Positions 1 through 6,308 of a stretch of DNA of 50,360 nucleotides are shown piece after piece. Numbering within the stretch: position 1 is the first letter of the stretch; every line of letters begins with the position of its first letter. The stretch spans positions 1 to 50,360 of the forward strand of contig JAEXRL010000032.1 of the NCBI GenBank assembly GCA_023440825.1. The letters run 5' to 3'. Made by a program: the position numbers and the translations under genes. The stretch is from Pseudomonadota bacterium (GTDB lineage Bacteria; Pseudomonadota; Gammaproteobacteria; Burkholderiales; Burkholderiaceae_B). The notes beneath the pieces were generated by a model, which worked only from the letters and a program-made list of their open reading frames with translations, was not told the DNA's origin and did not search any database.

Positions 1-261
1 TGCATATCCTGCGGGGGTTACTGTGTACACAGTTGAGCGCCCATCGCGCTGCTGAGAAACCAATAGCCCTGCCCCAATTAACCACTTAATCGCATTTTGC
101 ACAGCCCGCTCAGATAGGCACGTACGCATTGCAATATTGCTGACTGATGGCCAGCACACACCTTGATCATTAGCGTTATCAGCTAACGAAACCAGTACAG
201 CTTTCTGCGCAGGACTCATACCCTGCAAAGGCCAGCATTCGGACATAATTAACGTGCTCAC
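1..261 (-). CDS. Phage O-like replication protein, N-terminal part (runs off the window)
   Basis: This is the winged-helix N-terminal domain of a phage replication initiator of the lambda-O/helix-turn-helix type, which would bind the phage origin and recruit the helicase. The residues visible after the start include WPLQGMSPAQKAVLVSLADN, WPSVSNIAMRT and LSERAVQNAIKWL, a typical winged-helix core. I chose the GTG at 261 because GGAGG lies 8-9 bases upstream; an in-frame ATG at 246 is the alternative. The GTG overlaps the stop of the preceding Ref-like gene (GTGA-type overlap), so translation is probably coupled. The gene has no stop before base 1, so its C-terminal half lies outside the window. 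It is the last visible gene of the leftward early operon, as O is in lambda. Confidence 0.75.
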   Translation of the reverse strand, partial: MSTLIMSECWPLQGMSPAQKAVLVSLADNANDQGVCWPSVSNIAMRTCLSERAVQNAIKWLIGAGLLVSQQRDGRSTVYTVTPAGYA

Positions 262-797
262 TGCATGCTCCTCCTCAGATACGCCCCTACTATCCGAGCC
301 ATGTCATCCTCAGCCTGTTGAGGCCATTGCCTCTTACGCTTAAGCTCGTCACGCGTTTTATGCAGCCAATCAATCTGATGAGCTACTGCTGTGGCCTTGT
401 CGATTACGCCCCCTTGGTCAAGAAGGCTATGGCAACCGCGCCTCAGGAAGACGTCAGGGCGCAAAGGAATTAACAGCGCATCTGAAACTTTTACGCCCAT
501 ACCCTTACCGAACTCGACACCATTTAGGTGTGCGGCTTGCGATTTATACAACCCATCTCTAAGGCTTGATCTACCGCAATTGACGCACGCTAAAGAGGCC
601 ACGTTCTTGCGGTGCTGCTCACTACGAAATACGCTAGGACCTTTAGGCTTGTGCTGCAAATGGGTGCCGACAAGACGAGCTACCGCCTGACCTAAACCAA
701 TCGCCTTCTTAGCCTGTGCTCTAGCAGGTAACGCACTGCGCCTCAAAGCTGAGCGAGACACCAAGGGAGTGCGCCGCTTTAATTCAGTCCGCCTCAT
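258..797 (-). CDS. Ref/DUF968-like phage HNH nuclease
   Basis: The 179-residue protein has a very basic N-terminus (RRTELKRRTPLVSRSALRR) and a zinc/HNH-like core. CVNC is at residues 71-74, AAHLNG near 89, GKGMGVK near 98, and CHSLLDQGG near 122-130. This spacing matches the phage P1 Ref nuclease and the DUF968 group, RecA-dependent or recombination-linked HNH endonucleases of phages. It overlaps the small ORF upstream (start 797, upstream stop at 784) and the replication gene downstream. The place between cII and O, on the replication transcript, suggests a recombination or replication role. The family call comes from the Cys/His pattern; activity is inferred. Confidence 0.65.
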   Translation of the reverse strand: MRRTELKRRTPLVSRSALRRSALPARAQAKKAIGLGQAVARLVGTHLQHKPKGPSVFRSEQHRKNVASLACVNCGRSSLRDGLYKSQAAHLNGVEFGKGMGVKVSDALLIPLRPDVFLRRGCHSLLDQGGVIDKATAVAHQIDWLHKTRDELKRKRQWPQQAEDDMARIVGAYLRRSMQ

Positions 798-918
798 CTA
801 CTGCCTCCAACCCTATCCATAACAAAACACCCAGACAGCCGACTGCCACCGAAGCAGTGATCACTGGAACAGCCGGAACACCGTCAAAAATAAATAACAG
901 AATCTCTAGCGCAGTCAT
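784..918 (-). CDS. Small hydrophobic phage protein, 44 aa
   Basis: The product begins MTALEILLFIFDGVPAVPV and is dominated by two short hydrophobic stretches, so it is probably a small membrane protein. The start codon overlaps the stop of the upstream gene as ATGA (915-918), and its 3' end overlaps the Ref-like gene by 14 bases. This is the tight packing expected of a real early-operon gene. I do not recognise the family. Confidence 0.5.
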   Translation of the reverse strand: MTALEILLFIFDGVPAVPVITASVAVGCLGVLLWIGLEAVDEAD

Positions 919-1181
919 CCTATTGGCTCCCTTAAAGACGCTGGTAGCGTTAGACGCAGACCCTTGTGCTGGCAGTAGCGAGAGAACAGGACAGGATCTA
1001 CCTTGGCTAGGCTGTCAGTGCCTAGGTCTCGGTAAAGGATGTCTTTGATCTGGCGCTGACGCTGATGGGGCTCTTGGTCATGGGCAACGAGAAATACCTC
1101 ACACACCTTCGGGTTGTTAAACCACCCCAGCTTGTACAGGTCGATGTAATAAGTGCCGTAAATAGGCTTGGTCGTTTGCAT
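915..1181 (-). CDS. Hypothetical phage protein, 88 aa
   Basis: The start ATG directly follows the TAG stop of the CII-like gene, with a GGAGGG-type ribosome site inside the end of that gene. The protein begins MQTTKPIYGTYYIDLYKLGW and is mixed in charge with no membrane segment or cysteine motif. Function is not recognisable. Position in the leftward early operon between the CII-like regulator and the Ref-like nuclease suggests a replication-module accessory protein. Confidence 0.6.
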   Translation of the reverse strand: MQTTKPIYGTYYIDLYKLGWFNNPKVCEVFLVAHDQEPHQRQRQIKDILYRDLGTDSLAKVDPVLFSRYCQHKGLRLTLPASLREPIG

Positions 1182-1712
1182 CTATAAACCCTCCGTCTCT
1201 TTCCGACGCCAACGAGTGACATTGCGGATAATCCGAAAGCACAAGCGAATTAGTTGATATGCCTTTTCAACGACCTGCTCACGCTCTTGGTCAGTAACGC
1301 GACCATCAGCTGTGGTATTCACAATTGCTGAGCACAACTCACCCAGCTCTGATGCCGCCTGCATGGCCTTTTTGTTTAAAGCCTCAGCCTCATTGGCAAA
1401 CCCACCTAAAGGCTCCGGTGGCAACTCAACTACATTGATGTCTTGCTCAGCATTCAAGGCCAGCATCCAGCGCTTAGCGTACGGGGCTGACTGAGCCTTC
1501 TCTGACATCCACTCTGATAGAAAACATGCCATCTCAATACCAACGTCTTCACCATTCACACCACGCAAGCGTGTACGTAGCGTCTCAGGATGGATGGACT
1601 TGCCGCGCCGCTCTGTCAAAAAACGGGCCGCATCAATCACTCCACCAGGCGCTCTGCATACATCCGTATAAAGGACATCGCGCCAAGCAAGTTGGTCATA
1701 TCTACACGTCAT
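1182..1712 (-). CDS. Phage CII-like regulatory protein (Phage_CP76 type)
   Basis: Residues about 14-70 (VLYTDVCRAPGGVIDAARFL, then HPETLRTRLRG and IEMACFLSEWM) match the phage regulatory CII family Pfam calls Phage_CP76. In that family a helical DNA-binding region compares the cell state and helps choose lysogeny. The C-terminal half is helical (ELGELCSAIVNTTADGRVTD and so on) and ends in a basic stretch, RWRRKETEGL. Length is 176 residues, normal for the family. It lies downstream of cro on the leftward early transcript, the usual place for cII. A ribosome site (AAGGT) is very close to the ATG and AGAGGG lies further up. Confidence 0.65.
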   Translation of the reverse strand: MTCRYDQLAWRDVLYTDVCRAPGGVIDAARFLTERRGKSIHPETLRTRLRGVNGEDVGIEMACFLSEWMSEKAQSAPYAKRWMLALNAEQDINVVELPPEPLGGFANEAEALNKKAMQAASELGELCSAIVNTTADGRVTDQEREQVVEKAYQLIRLCFRIIRNVTRWRRKETEGL

Positions 1713-1802
1713 TACCTTGAAACCCTCTGCATTTCAGTGTTTCGCCCTAGTCATGGCTCAAATACGATGTAACTGTCAAAACTAACGGCTCGGGAACTAC
1801 GA

Positions 1803-2006
1803 ATGGAAAATGAAATCGGTACGCCACAAACTACTGGCATGGATATAAAAATCACTACTCACTACGAACTCATAACCAGAGCTACCGAGCTCGCCTATGA
1901 GGTATTTAGCGCCCCCACCGACGAACACATCGAGTGGATAGCTCTGCGCCTGGAATGGAACTACTTTCACGGTCTAGGTGAAAGCGGTGCTGCTACGTTG
2001 CATTAA
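1803..2006 (+). CDS. Hypothetical acidic protein, 67 aa, opposite to the early operon
   Basis: The ORF begins MENEIGTPQTTGMDIKITTH and contains an amphipathic stretch (LITRATELAYEVFSAPTDEH). GGGA 7 bases upstream is a weak ribosome site. It runs against the leftward early operon, in the same direction as the next plus-strand gene. I do not recognise it. The weak start signal and short length leave real doubt. Confidence 0.35.
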   Translation: MENEIGTPQTTGMDIKITTHYELITRATELAYEVFSAPTDEHIEWIALRLEWNYFHGLGESGAATLH

Positions 2007-2075
2007 TGGGTGGTCAACTCCAGTCGGGTATGCTTAGAGATTCCAGTAACTAAACTTTTCCAAAAGGAATTGACC

Positions 2076-2345
2076 ATGAGTGAAACTGTTTTCGTTGGCA
2101 TATCCTCAATCCGTAGAAATGGTAAACACCCATTTGCAGAGGTTGTGATACAGCCCCCGTATGGAGAGGCCAAAAACACCCGCAGCTTGTTGGTAAAAAT
2201 CGAGATACCCATTCGATCTATTAACATCACAACTGAAGAGCAAGCAGAACTAGAGGAGCTCATTAGAAGCTGCGTAGACATTGATGCATTACGCTCTTGG
2301 GCTGCAAAAATTAGCGATGAGGTATCAACGCCCACGCCTAGTTAA
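2076..2345 (+). CDS. Hypothetical phage protein, 89 aa
   Basis: The start at 2076 (MSETVFVGISSIRRNGKHPF) is set by AAAAGGAA 8 bases upstream; a longer open frame from 2010 lacks a ribosome site. Composition is that of a soluble beta-rich protein with a helical C-terminus (TEEQAELEELIRS). It overlaps the minus-strand 46-residue ORF by 21 bases at its 3' end. It is transcribed against the early operon, so it may be expressed in the lysogen. Function unknown. Confidence 0.5.
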   Translation: MSETVFVGISSIRRNGKHPFAEVVIQPPYGEAKNTRSLLVKIEIPIRSINITTEEQAELEELIRSCVDIDALRSWAAKISDEVSTPTPS

Positions 2346-2465
2346 AGCAAATAGATTCTCAAGCTCACGAGCAGGCAAAATCTCTTGCTCATGGCGCCAC
2401 GTATCTAAGGCAGGCCTTAAAAGCCAAACCAGCAAACGGGCATACAGGTTTCGCAACTTAGACAT
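2325..2465 (-). CDS. Small basic hypothetical protein, 46 aa
   Basis: The product begins MSKLRNLYARLLVWLLRPAL and ends LENLFALTRRGR; it is basic with an amphipathic N-terminal helix. Its ATG overlaps the end of a 28-codon ORF (2458-2544), so the two appear coupled. The strand is that of the leftward early operon. It has GGGGGC upstream as a poor ribosome site. It could be a small regulator, but nothing in it is diagnostic. Confidence 0.4.
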   Translation of the reverse strand: MSKLRNLYARLLVWLLRPALDTWRHEQEILPARELENLFALTRRGR

Positions 2466-2544
2466 GTGCGCCCCCTTTAGTGATAACGTCTGTAGGGCCT
2501 ATGGGTGTTCGATCGTCTGACTTTGGTATCGGGTTGTTGGGCAT
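2458..2544 (-). CDS. Leader-size ORF, 28 aa
   Basis: An ATG preceded 5 bases upstream by AAGGAGG, one of the best ribosome sites in the prophage, opens a 28-codon frame (MPNNPIPKSDDRTPIGPTDV...). Its end overlaps the start of the 46-residue ORF. Such a strong site on so short a frame suggests a small protein or a leader peptide for translational coupling. Function unknown. Confidence 0.35.
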   Translation of the reverse strand: MPNNPIPKSDDRTPIGPTDVITKGGAHV

Positions 2545-2589
2545 ACGGCCCTCCTTGAAAAAATTTAGTGATTTAGCAAAAGGAAAAAC

Positions 2590-3108
2590 ATGGACGCTAT
2601 TAGTCTGGTCTCAGCGCTTACACAAGGCTTCAATGCCTACAAGACGGCTGTAGCAACGCTCGATGAAGCAAAGATCGCGACGGCCACCAATGAATTGACG
2701 ATTCAGCTCGCGCAACTCGGGGCGCATGTGCTTTCCATGCAAAAGGATGCCTCTCAAGCCGCCGAGCGCGAGGCCGCGGCCTTGACTAAAAATCGTGAGC
2801 TTAAAAAACAAGTACGAAAGCTTAAAAAACGCAATCGAGATTTTTCCCGTTACGATCTGATTGAGAGCTACCCGGGAACCTTCACACTTTGCATAAAAGA
2901 ATCGGCCCGGAACGGAGAACCAGTTCATCACCTTTGTCCCAGCTGCAGAGATAACAAATCGATGAAGTCGATACTCCAAACCAAGCCAACTAATAATGCT
3001 GTGTCTCAATGCCCTAGCTGTAAAACCGAGTACCGAACCACCGACCAAAAAAGACCGGCACCAACTAGAGCAAGCTCTCAGTACCTTCAAAGCAAAGGAC
3101 GTGGATGA
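2590..3108 (+). CDS. Phage protein with coiled coil and zinc ribbon, 172 aa
   Basis: An AAAAGGAAAAAC ribosome site precedes the ATG. Residues about 5-90 are helical and end in a charged coiled-coil region (KNRELKKQVRKLKKRNRDF). Residues about 115-146 carry a four-cysteine zinc ribbon, HLCPSCRDN and QCPSCKTEY. The paired CPSC knuckles make the plus strand the coding one; the long open frame on the other strand is a shadow. The gene converges on cro, with 14 bases between the two stops. It is phage cargo of unknown role, perhaps a nucleic-acid-binding protein. Confidence 0.65.
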   Translation: MDAISLVSALTQGFNAYKTAVATLDEAKIATATNELTIQLAQLGAHVLSMQKDASQAAEREAAALTKNRELKKQVRKLKKRNRDFSRYDLIESYPGTFTLCIKESARNGEPVHHLCPSCRDNKSMKSILQTKPTNNAVSQCPSCKTEYRTTDQKRPAPTRASSQYLQSKGRG

Positions 3109-3122
3109 GTCGCGAAAGTTAC

Positions 3123-3350
3123 TCATGGCTGCCCTCTTTGGTGTCCTGCATGGGCTGCTCCGTTTATCTCAAGCTCAATCAAGCCCCAAACATCTGGTCT
3201 CGACTTAGCAATAGCTGCAATTACGCGATCTGATACAGCTGGAGAAAGTTCATCCGGCCATTTACTAACGGCTTGATAAGTAATGTTTAGAGACTTTGCC
3301 GCTGAGGTCACCGAGCCCCCGAGTAATTGCAGTGCAGTTTCTTTTTTCAT
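3123..3350 (-). CDS. Cro-like repressor, 75 aa
   Basis: The protein is a small helix-turn-helix regulator: KKETALQLLGGSVTSAAKSL followed by NITYQAVSKWPDELSPAVSD, the layout of the Cro/DicC family (turn near SAAKSL, recognition helix near TYQAVSKW). It is divergent from cI with operators between. No ribosome site precedes the ATG, and the inferred PR -10 box (TTAAAT) ends 6 bases upstream, so the message is probably leaderless. Cro would repress the cI promoter and start lytic growth. It is the first gene of the leftward early operon. Confidence 0.75.
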   Translation of the reverse strand: MKKETALQLLGGSVTSAAKSLNITYQAVSKWPDELSPAVSDRVIAAIAKSRPDVWGLIELEINGAAHAGHQRGQP

Positions 3351-3356
3351 AACTCA

Positions 3357-3385
3357 ATTTAACTATAGTTCATTATTTATTGCAA
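3357..3385 (-). promoter_or_regulatory. Early leftward promoter (PR equivalent) for cro
   Basis: On the minus strand TTGCAA (3380-3385) is separated by exactly 17 bases from TTAAAT (3357-3362). The predicted start of transcription falls at or next to the A of the cro ATG at 3350. The operator at 3361-3370 covers the -10 side and the one at 3384-3393 covers the -35 side, so repressor binding would block it. The geometry matches the second promoter at 9292-9320. Confidence 0.6.
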
Positions 3386-3428
3386 CTATAGTTCATTGAT
3401 ATTCGCTTATATTCTCAACTATGGTTGA
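3361..3428. promoter_or_regulatory. Operator cluster between cro and cI (three sites)
   Basis: The perfect 10-bp palindrome AACTATAGTT occurs at 3361-3370 and 3384-3393, centres 23 bp apart. A near-copy, TCAACTATGGTTGA, occurs at 3415-3428 and covers the cI start codon. Both perfect copies are followed by CAT (GTTCAT), giving a wider consensus like TGAACTATAGTTCA. The third site suggests negative autoregulation of cI. Repressor and Cro binding is inferred from position and repetition. Confidence 0.75.
3408..3421 (+). promoter_or_regulatory. Probable PRM -10 box for a leaderless cI
   Basis: TATATT at 3408-3413 is followed by seven bases and then the cI ATG, so transcription would start at or beside the ATG. 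No ribosome site precedes cI. No clear -35 box lies 17 bases upstream, as expected of a maintenance promoter that needs repressor contact. Confidence 0.45.
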
Positions 3429-4116
3429 TTACTCTGAACGTTTAACGTGGGCTCTTAATAACTCTGGCGCCACCATCACTGAGCTAGCCGAGTATTTAGG
3501 CACCTCTTACCAAGCCGCAAAAAAAGTTGTGGACGGTAAATCGTCGGCGTTCAATGCGGCAAACAACGCTAAAGCTGCGCAGTTTTTAAAAGTTAGTGGC
3601 GATTGGCTGGCTTTGGGCGTAGGAGCAAAGGAACGTGATGCTGAAGTTATTCAACCTGCTGGCAACTATGTTCCAGACGGGTATGTGCGGCTTCAGCACT
3701 TCTCCCCGCAACCATCAATGGGGCATGGAAATCTCATCGACTACTCTCCCCAGATCATTCAGCACATTGACGTGTTGGCTCAGTGGGTTAAGCAAAAAGT
3801 AGGCAGTACCAATCCCGACCGCATCAAAATTCTCACAGGTAGTGGCAATAGCATGTCCCCTACCATTCAAGATGGGGATCTAGTATTTGTAGACATTGAG
3901 TGCAAAAGTATCGAAGCGGCGGGAATTTATGTTTTGGATGTTGCTGGACGATTTATCCTGAAGAAGGCAATGATCCAGGCAAATGGAACGCTGATTATAC
4001 GCAGTGACAATACCCAAGAGTTCCCTGACGAAGAAAGGTATGACCTGAAGCGAGCGGATGACAGCATAATCGTCTGCGGCAAGGTTCTCGCTTGGTGGAC
4101 GCTCAGAAAAGGATAG
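3421..4116 (+). CDS. CI-type repressor with S24 (LexA-like) peptidase domain
   Basis: Residues 1-60 form a helix-turn-helix (ITELAEYLGTSYQAAKKVVD) and residues about 135-230 a LexA-like S24 domain. The catalytic Ser is S144 in GSGNSMSP and the catalytic Lys is K181 or K182 in RFILKKAM. Length 231 is normal for phage repressors. The place where an Ala-Gly cleavage pair would be expected, 35-45 residues before the Ser, reads SMGHG (Met100-Gly101); an Ala80-Gly81 pair lies rather far upstream. It sits opposite cro, with operators over its own start codon, and is followed by a good terminator. It should hold the prophage silent by binding both operator clusters. Confidence 0.85.
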   Translation: MVDYSERLTWALNNSGATITELAEYLGTSYQAAKKVVDGKSSAFNAANNAKAAQFLKVSGDWLALGVGAKERDAEVIQPAGNYVPDGYVRLQHFSPQPSMGHGNLIDYSPQIIQHIDVLAQWVKQKVGSTNPDRIKILTGSGNSMSPTIQDGDLVFVDIECKSIEAAGIYVLDVAGRFILKKAMIQANGTLIIRSDNTQEFPDEERYDLKRADDSIIVCGKVLAWWTLRKG

Positions 4117-4124
4117 ATAGACAC

Positions 4125-4145
4125 AAGGCCCTCGCGGGCCTTTTT
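4125..4145 (+). terminator. Rho-independent terminator after cI
   Basis: AAGGCCC (4125-4131), loop TCGC, GGGCCTT (4136-4142), followed by a run of T. It lies 9 bases after the cI stop and would separate cI from the cargo genes, which therefore probably have their own promoter or depend on read-through. Confidence 0.8.
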
Positions 4146-4202
4146 CTTTAGGCTTGAAGTAACTGAATATATCTTTAATTTACGCTTGGTAATGGAGGTT
4201 AT

Positions 4203-4874
4203 ATGAGTTGGACTAAAGAGCTTTTAAATAAGCTATCACAGGATAAAAACGCTGATGGTCAGCCTCGCATTGCTGGGTTCCGCTCCGCAGCAGTCAAAGA
4301 AAGGCAAGTAGACGAGCTGATTGGCCTCATCAAAGGTGTTCTAGCTGATGGGGTTGTGTGCAAAGGTGAAGCTGAGTACTTACTTAAGTGGATGGAGGCT
4401 AACCAAGGTGCTCTGAATGAGTGGCCCGCTAAAGTCATATATCCTCGCGTTGTAGCTGCACTAGAAGACGGCATCTTAGATAGAGCTGAAGAAGCAGAAC
4501 TGTTAGAGCTACTCCAAAAAACCGTCGGATCCGATGACGCAGTAGAGCAAGGCTGGTCTAGCGGAAGCTCCACACTGCCACTATGCTCCCCCGCCCCCAT
4601 CATTGAGGTGCCTGATCGTTTATTTTGCTTTACTGGGAAGTTCAACTCAGGAACAAGAGACTGGTGCCACGAACGAGTGGCTGAGTTAGGCGGTGTACCA
4701 ACAAAAGGCATAACCAAGAAACTGGACTACCTTGTAATTGGCGACATCGGTAGTCGAGATTGGTTGCATTCAACTCACGGAACCAAAATACTCAAGGCTG
4801 TTGAGTACCGCAACTCAGGGGTTCCTTTGCGCATTATTAGTGAGCGGCACTGGTTTGAACGGCTAATCACATAG
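4203..4874 (+). CDS. TerB-like helical domain plus BRCT domain protein
   Basis: TGGAGG lies 6 bases before the ATG. Residues about 33-108 are helical with repeated acidic faces (GLIKGVLADGVVCKGEAEYL and VVAALEDGILDRAEEAELL), resembling TerB-type domains. Residues about 138-221 form a BRCT domain: FCFTGKFNSGTRDWCHERVA, ELGGVPTKGITKKLDYLVIG, IISERHWFERL. The BRCT part resembles that of bacterial DNA ligase, which binds DNA ends or phosphorylated partners. No catalytic domain is visible. It is the first gene after cI, in the lambda rex position, so a lysogen-expressed role against other phages or in DNA damage is plausible but unproven. Confidence 0.65.
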   Translation: MSWTKELLNKLSQDKNADGQPRIAGFRSAAVKERQVDELIGLIKGVLADGVVCKGEAEYLLKWMEANQGALNEWPAKVIYPRVVAALEDGILDRAEEAELLELLQKTVGSDDAVEQGWSSGSSTLPLCSPAPIIEVPDRLFCFTGKFNSGTRDWCHERVAELGGVPTKGITKKLDYLVIGDIGSRDWLHSTHGTKILKAVEYRNSGVPLRIISERHWFERLIT

Positions 4875-4933
4875 AAATTATGTAATCATAATATGTGACT
4901 TAACATTAAAACTATGACGTAAAGAGCTCTAAT

Positions 4934-5974
4934 TTGAAAAAAACAAAGATACAACTACAGATTTATTTGCTCATGAAGTCGAAAAAAATAATGCATAAGC
5001 GACGCAAAAAAAAGATTTCAATTCAAAGACAGTTTAACAAAACACGGATAAAAAAAAACAAATCTCTTTATAACGTATATGCACCAGAAATATTCAAGGT
5101 AAGAACATCCCCAGAGCGACTAATATTTATAAACTTCATCAACAAGGTCGAGAGTATTTTACATTCCGGTAGATCTGTACGGCTCCATCTTGAAGATGTA
5201 GAGGAGCTACATCCCTGTGGAACGCTTATATTTTTAGCCAAATTAGAAATTTGGCTTGCCTCCAAGCCTGAGGCAATCGTAGGAACGTACCCAAAAGACA
5301 ACATAGCGGAGCAGTTACTCCAGAACGTTGGCGCACTAAATCTTCTAGGCCTACCTCCTCGTCAGGAAATTACCAGCGAAAAAGTTCTCCCATGGCATTT
5401 CCATAGCGGGAGGAAAGTTGCAGCTAACGCGTATGAAAGCCTTACCCTTTCCGTGTTAGGCAACGACCTTAACCATCCTGAAAAACAGCTTTTTGCTGAC
5501 TGCCTGAATGAGGCGGTGGACAACATAGTAGGACATGCCTACGCTTTTAATGTTTACCACACTCCGCAACCGGTACTACAAAAGTGGTGGATTTTTTCCT
5601 TGTCAGAAAAAGATCGCGTATTTGTTTCTATATTTGACAGTGGCGTTACAATACCTCGATCCTTAAGAAAGAAGGACGGTTGGGCTAGTTACATAAGCGC
5701 AAGAACTTATTTAAGCGATTCACGTCTAATAAAGTTGGCATCAACAACCAAGGAGACAAGCACCAAGCTACCCAATAGAGGCAAAGGTCTCCCAGAAATG
5801 GTAGAATTTTCAAAAAATCTATCCAGTGGCGGATTGACTATATTTAGTGGGCGAGCTGCTTTCTCTTACAATGCAGAGAAAGACAGGCTTCAAAACAGGC
5901 CCCTAGATTGTTACCTGCCAGGTACTTTAGTTTTATGGCACCTTCCTTTCCAGAAGGAGCGGAGAAATGACTAA
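4934..5974 (+). CDS. STAS-like plus GHKL ATPase fusion protein
   Basis: The 346-residue product starts at TTG (4934); ATGs at codons 14 and 20 are alternatives within a very basic N-terminus (KRRKKKISIQRQ). Residues about 58-140 look like a STAS-type fold (SVRLHLEDVEELHPCGTLIF). Residues about 170-340 carry GHKL ATPase motifs: N-box ECLNEAVDN in the form CLNEAVDNIVGHAY (190-203), G1-type FDSGVTIP (234-241) and G2-type NRGKGLPEM (281-289). This is the layout of anti-sigma or serine-kinase type switch proteins and some orphan ATPases. It overlaps the DUF4325 gene by 8 bases with GGAG in front of that start, so the two are co-translated. The likely job is a nucleotide-driven partner switch; the target is unknown. 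Confidence 0.65.
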   Translation: MKKTKIQLQIYLLMKSKKIMHKRRKKKISIQRQFNKTRIKKNKSLYNVYAPEIFKVRTSPERLIFINFINKVESILHSGRSVRLHLEDVEELHPCGTLIFLAKLEIWLASKPEAIVGTYPKDNIAEQLLQNVGALNLLGLPPRQEITSEKVLPWHFHSGRKVAANAYESLTLSVLGNDLNHPEKQLFADCLNEAVDNIVGHAYAFNVYHTPQPVLQKWWIFSLSEKDRVFVSIFDSGVTIPRSLRKKDGWASYISARTYLSDSRLIKLASTTKETSTKLPNRGKGLPEMVEFSKNLSSGGLTIFSGRAAFSYNAEKDRLQNRPLDCYLPGTLVLWHLPFQKERRND

Positions 5975-6308
5975 CACCCTGATTTCTATAGCAAAACAGT
6001 TTTCCAGAACTCCCGCAGGCCGCTTCAAAAGCGATGGGCCAAAGTCTGGGGAAGCTTTTCGCGACACTATACTGATCCCTTCTCTCCAGAAGAACGCCAA
6101 AATTACCGTTGACCTAAACGGCGCGCTAGGCTTTGGTTCTTCTTTTCTTGAAGAAGCTTTTGGTGGACTTGTGCGAAAAGGCTTCTCTGCGGAAGAACTC
6201 AATAACAGATTAGTGATAAAGTCCGGACTTTCTACTTACTCAAATCGCATTTGGAAATATATTTCTGATGCAGAACAACAAAAGACGAATAATAGGGTGA
6301 CGATATAA
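5967..6308 (+). CDS. DUF4325 STAS-like protein, 113 aa
   Basis: The core KITVDLNGALGFGSSFLEEA (residues about 45-64), followed by FGGLVRKG, is the signature of DUF4325, a STAS-like domain found next to GHKL-type ATPases. The start has GGAG 7 bases upstream and lies inside the end of the ATPase gene. By analogy with anti-anti-sigma pairs it should be the binding partner of the upstream ATPase. There is no membrane segment. Phosphorylation or sigma control is inference only. Confidence 0.75.
   Translation: MTNTLISIAKQFSRTPAGRFKSDGPKSGEAFRDTILIPSLQKNAKITVDLNGALGFGSSFLEEAFGGLVRKGFSAEELNNRLVIKSGLSTYSNRIWKYISDAEQQKTNNRVTI

Noticed and set aside
2611..3126. 171-codon minus-strand frame opposite the zinc-ribbon gene
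   Set aside because: The plus strand has paired CPSC knuckles and a ribosome site; the minus frame has low-complexity, unnatural composition.
3655..3665. Ala80-Gly81 of the repressor as the self-cleavage site
   Set aside because: It lies 64 residues before the catalytic Ser, further than the roughly 35-40 seen in LexA and lambda CI; kept only as an alternative.
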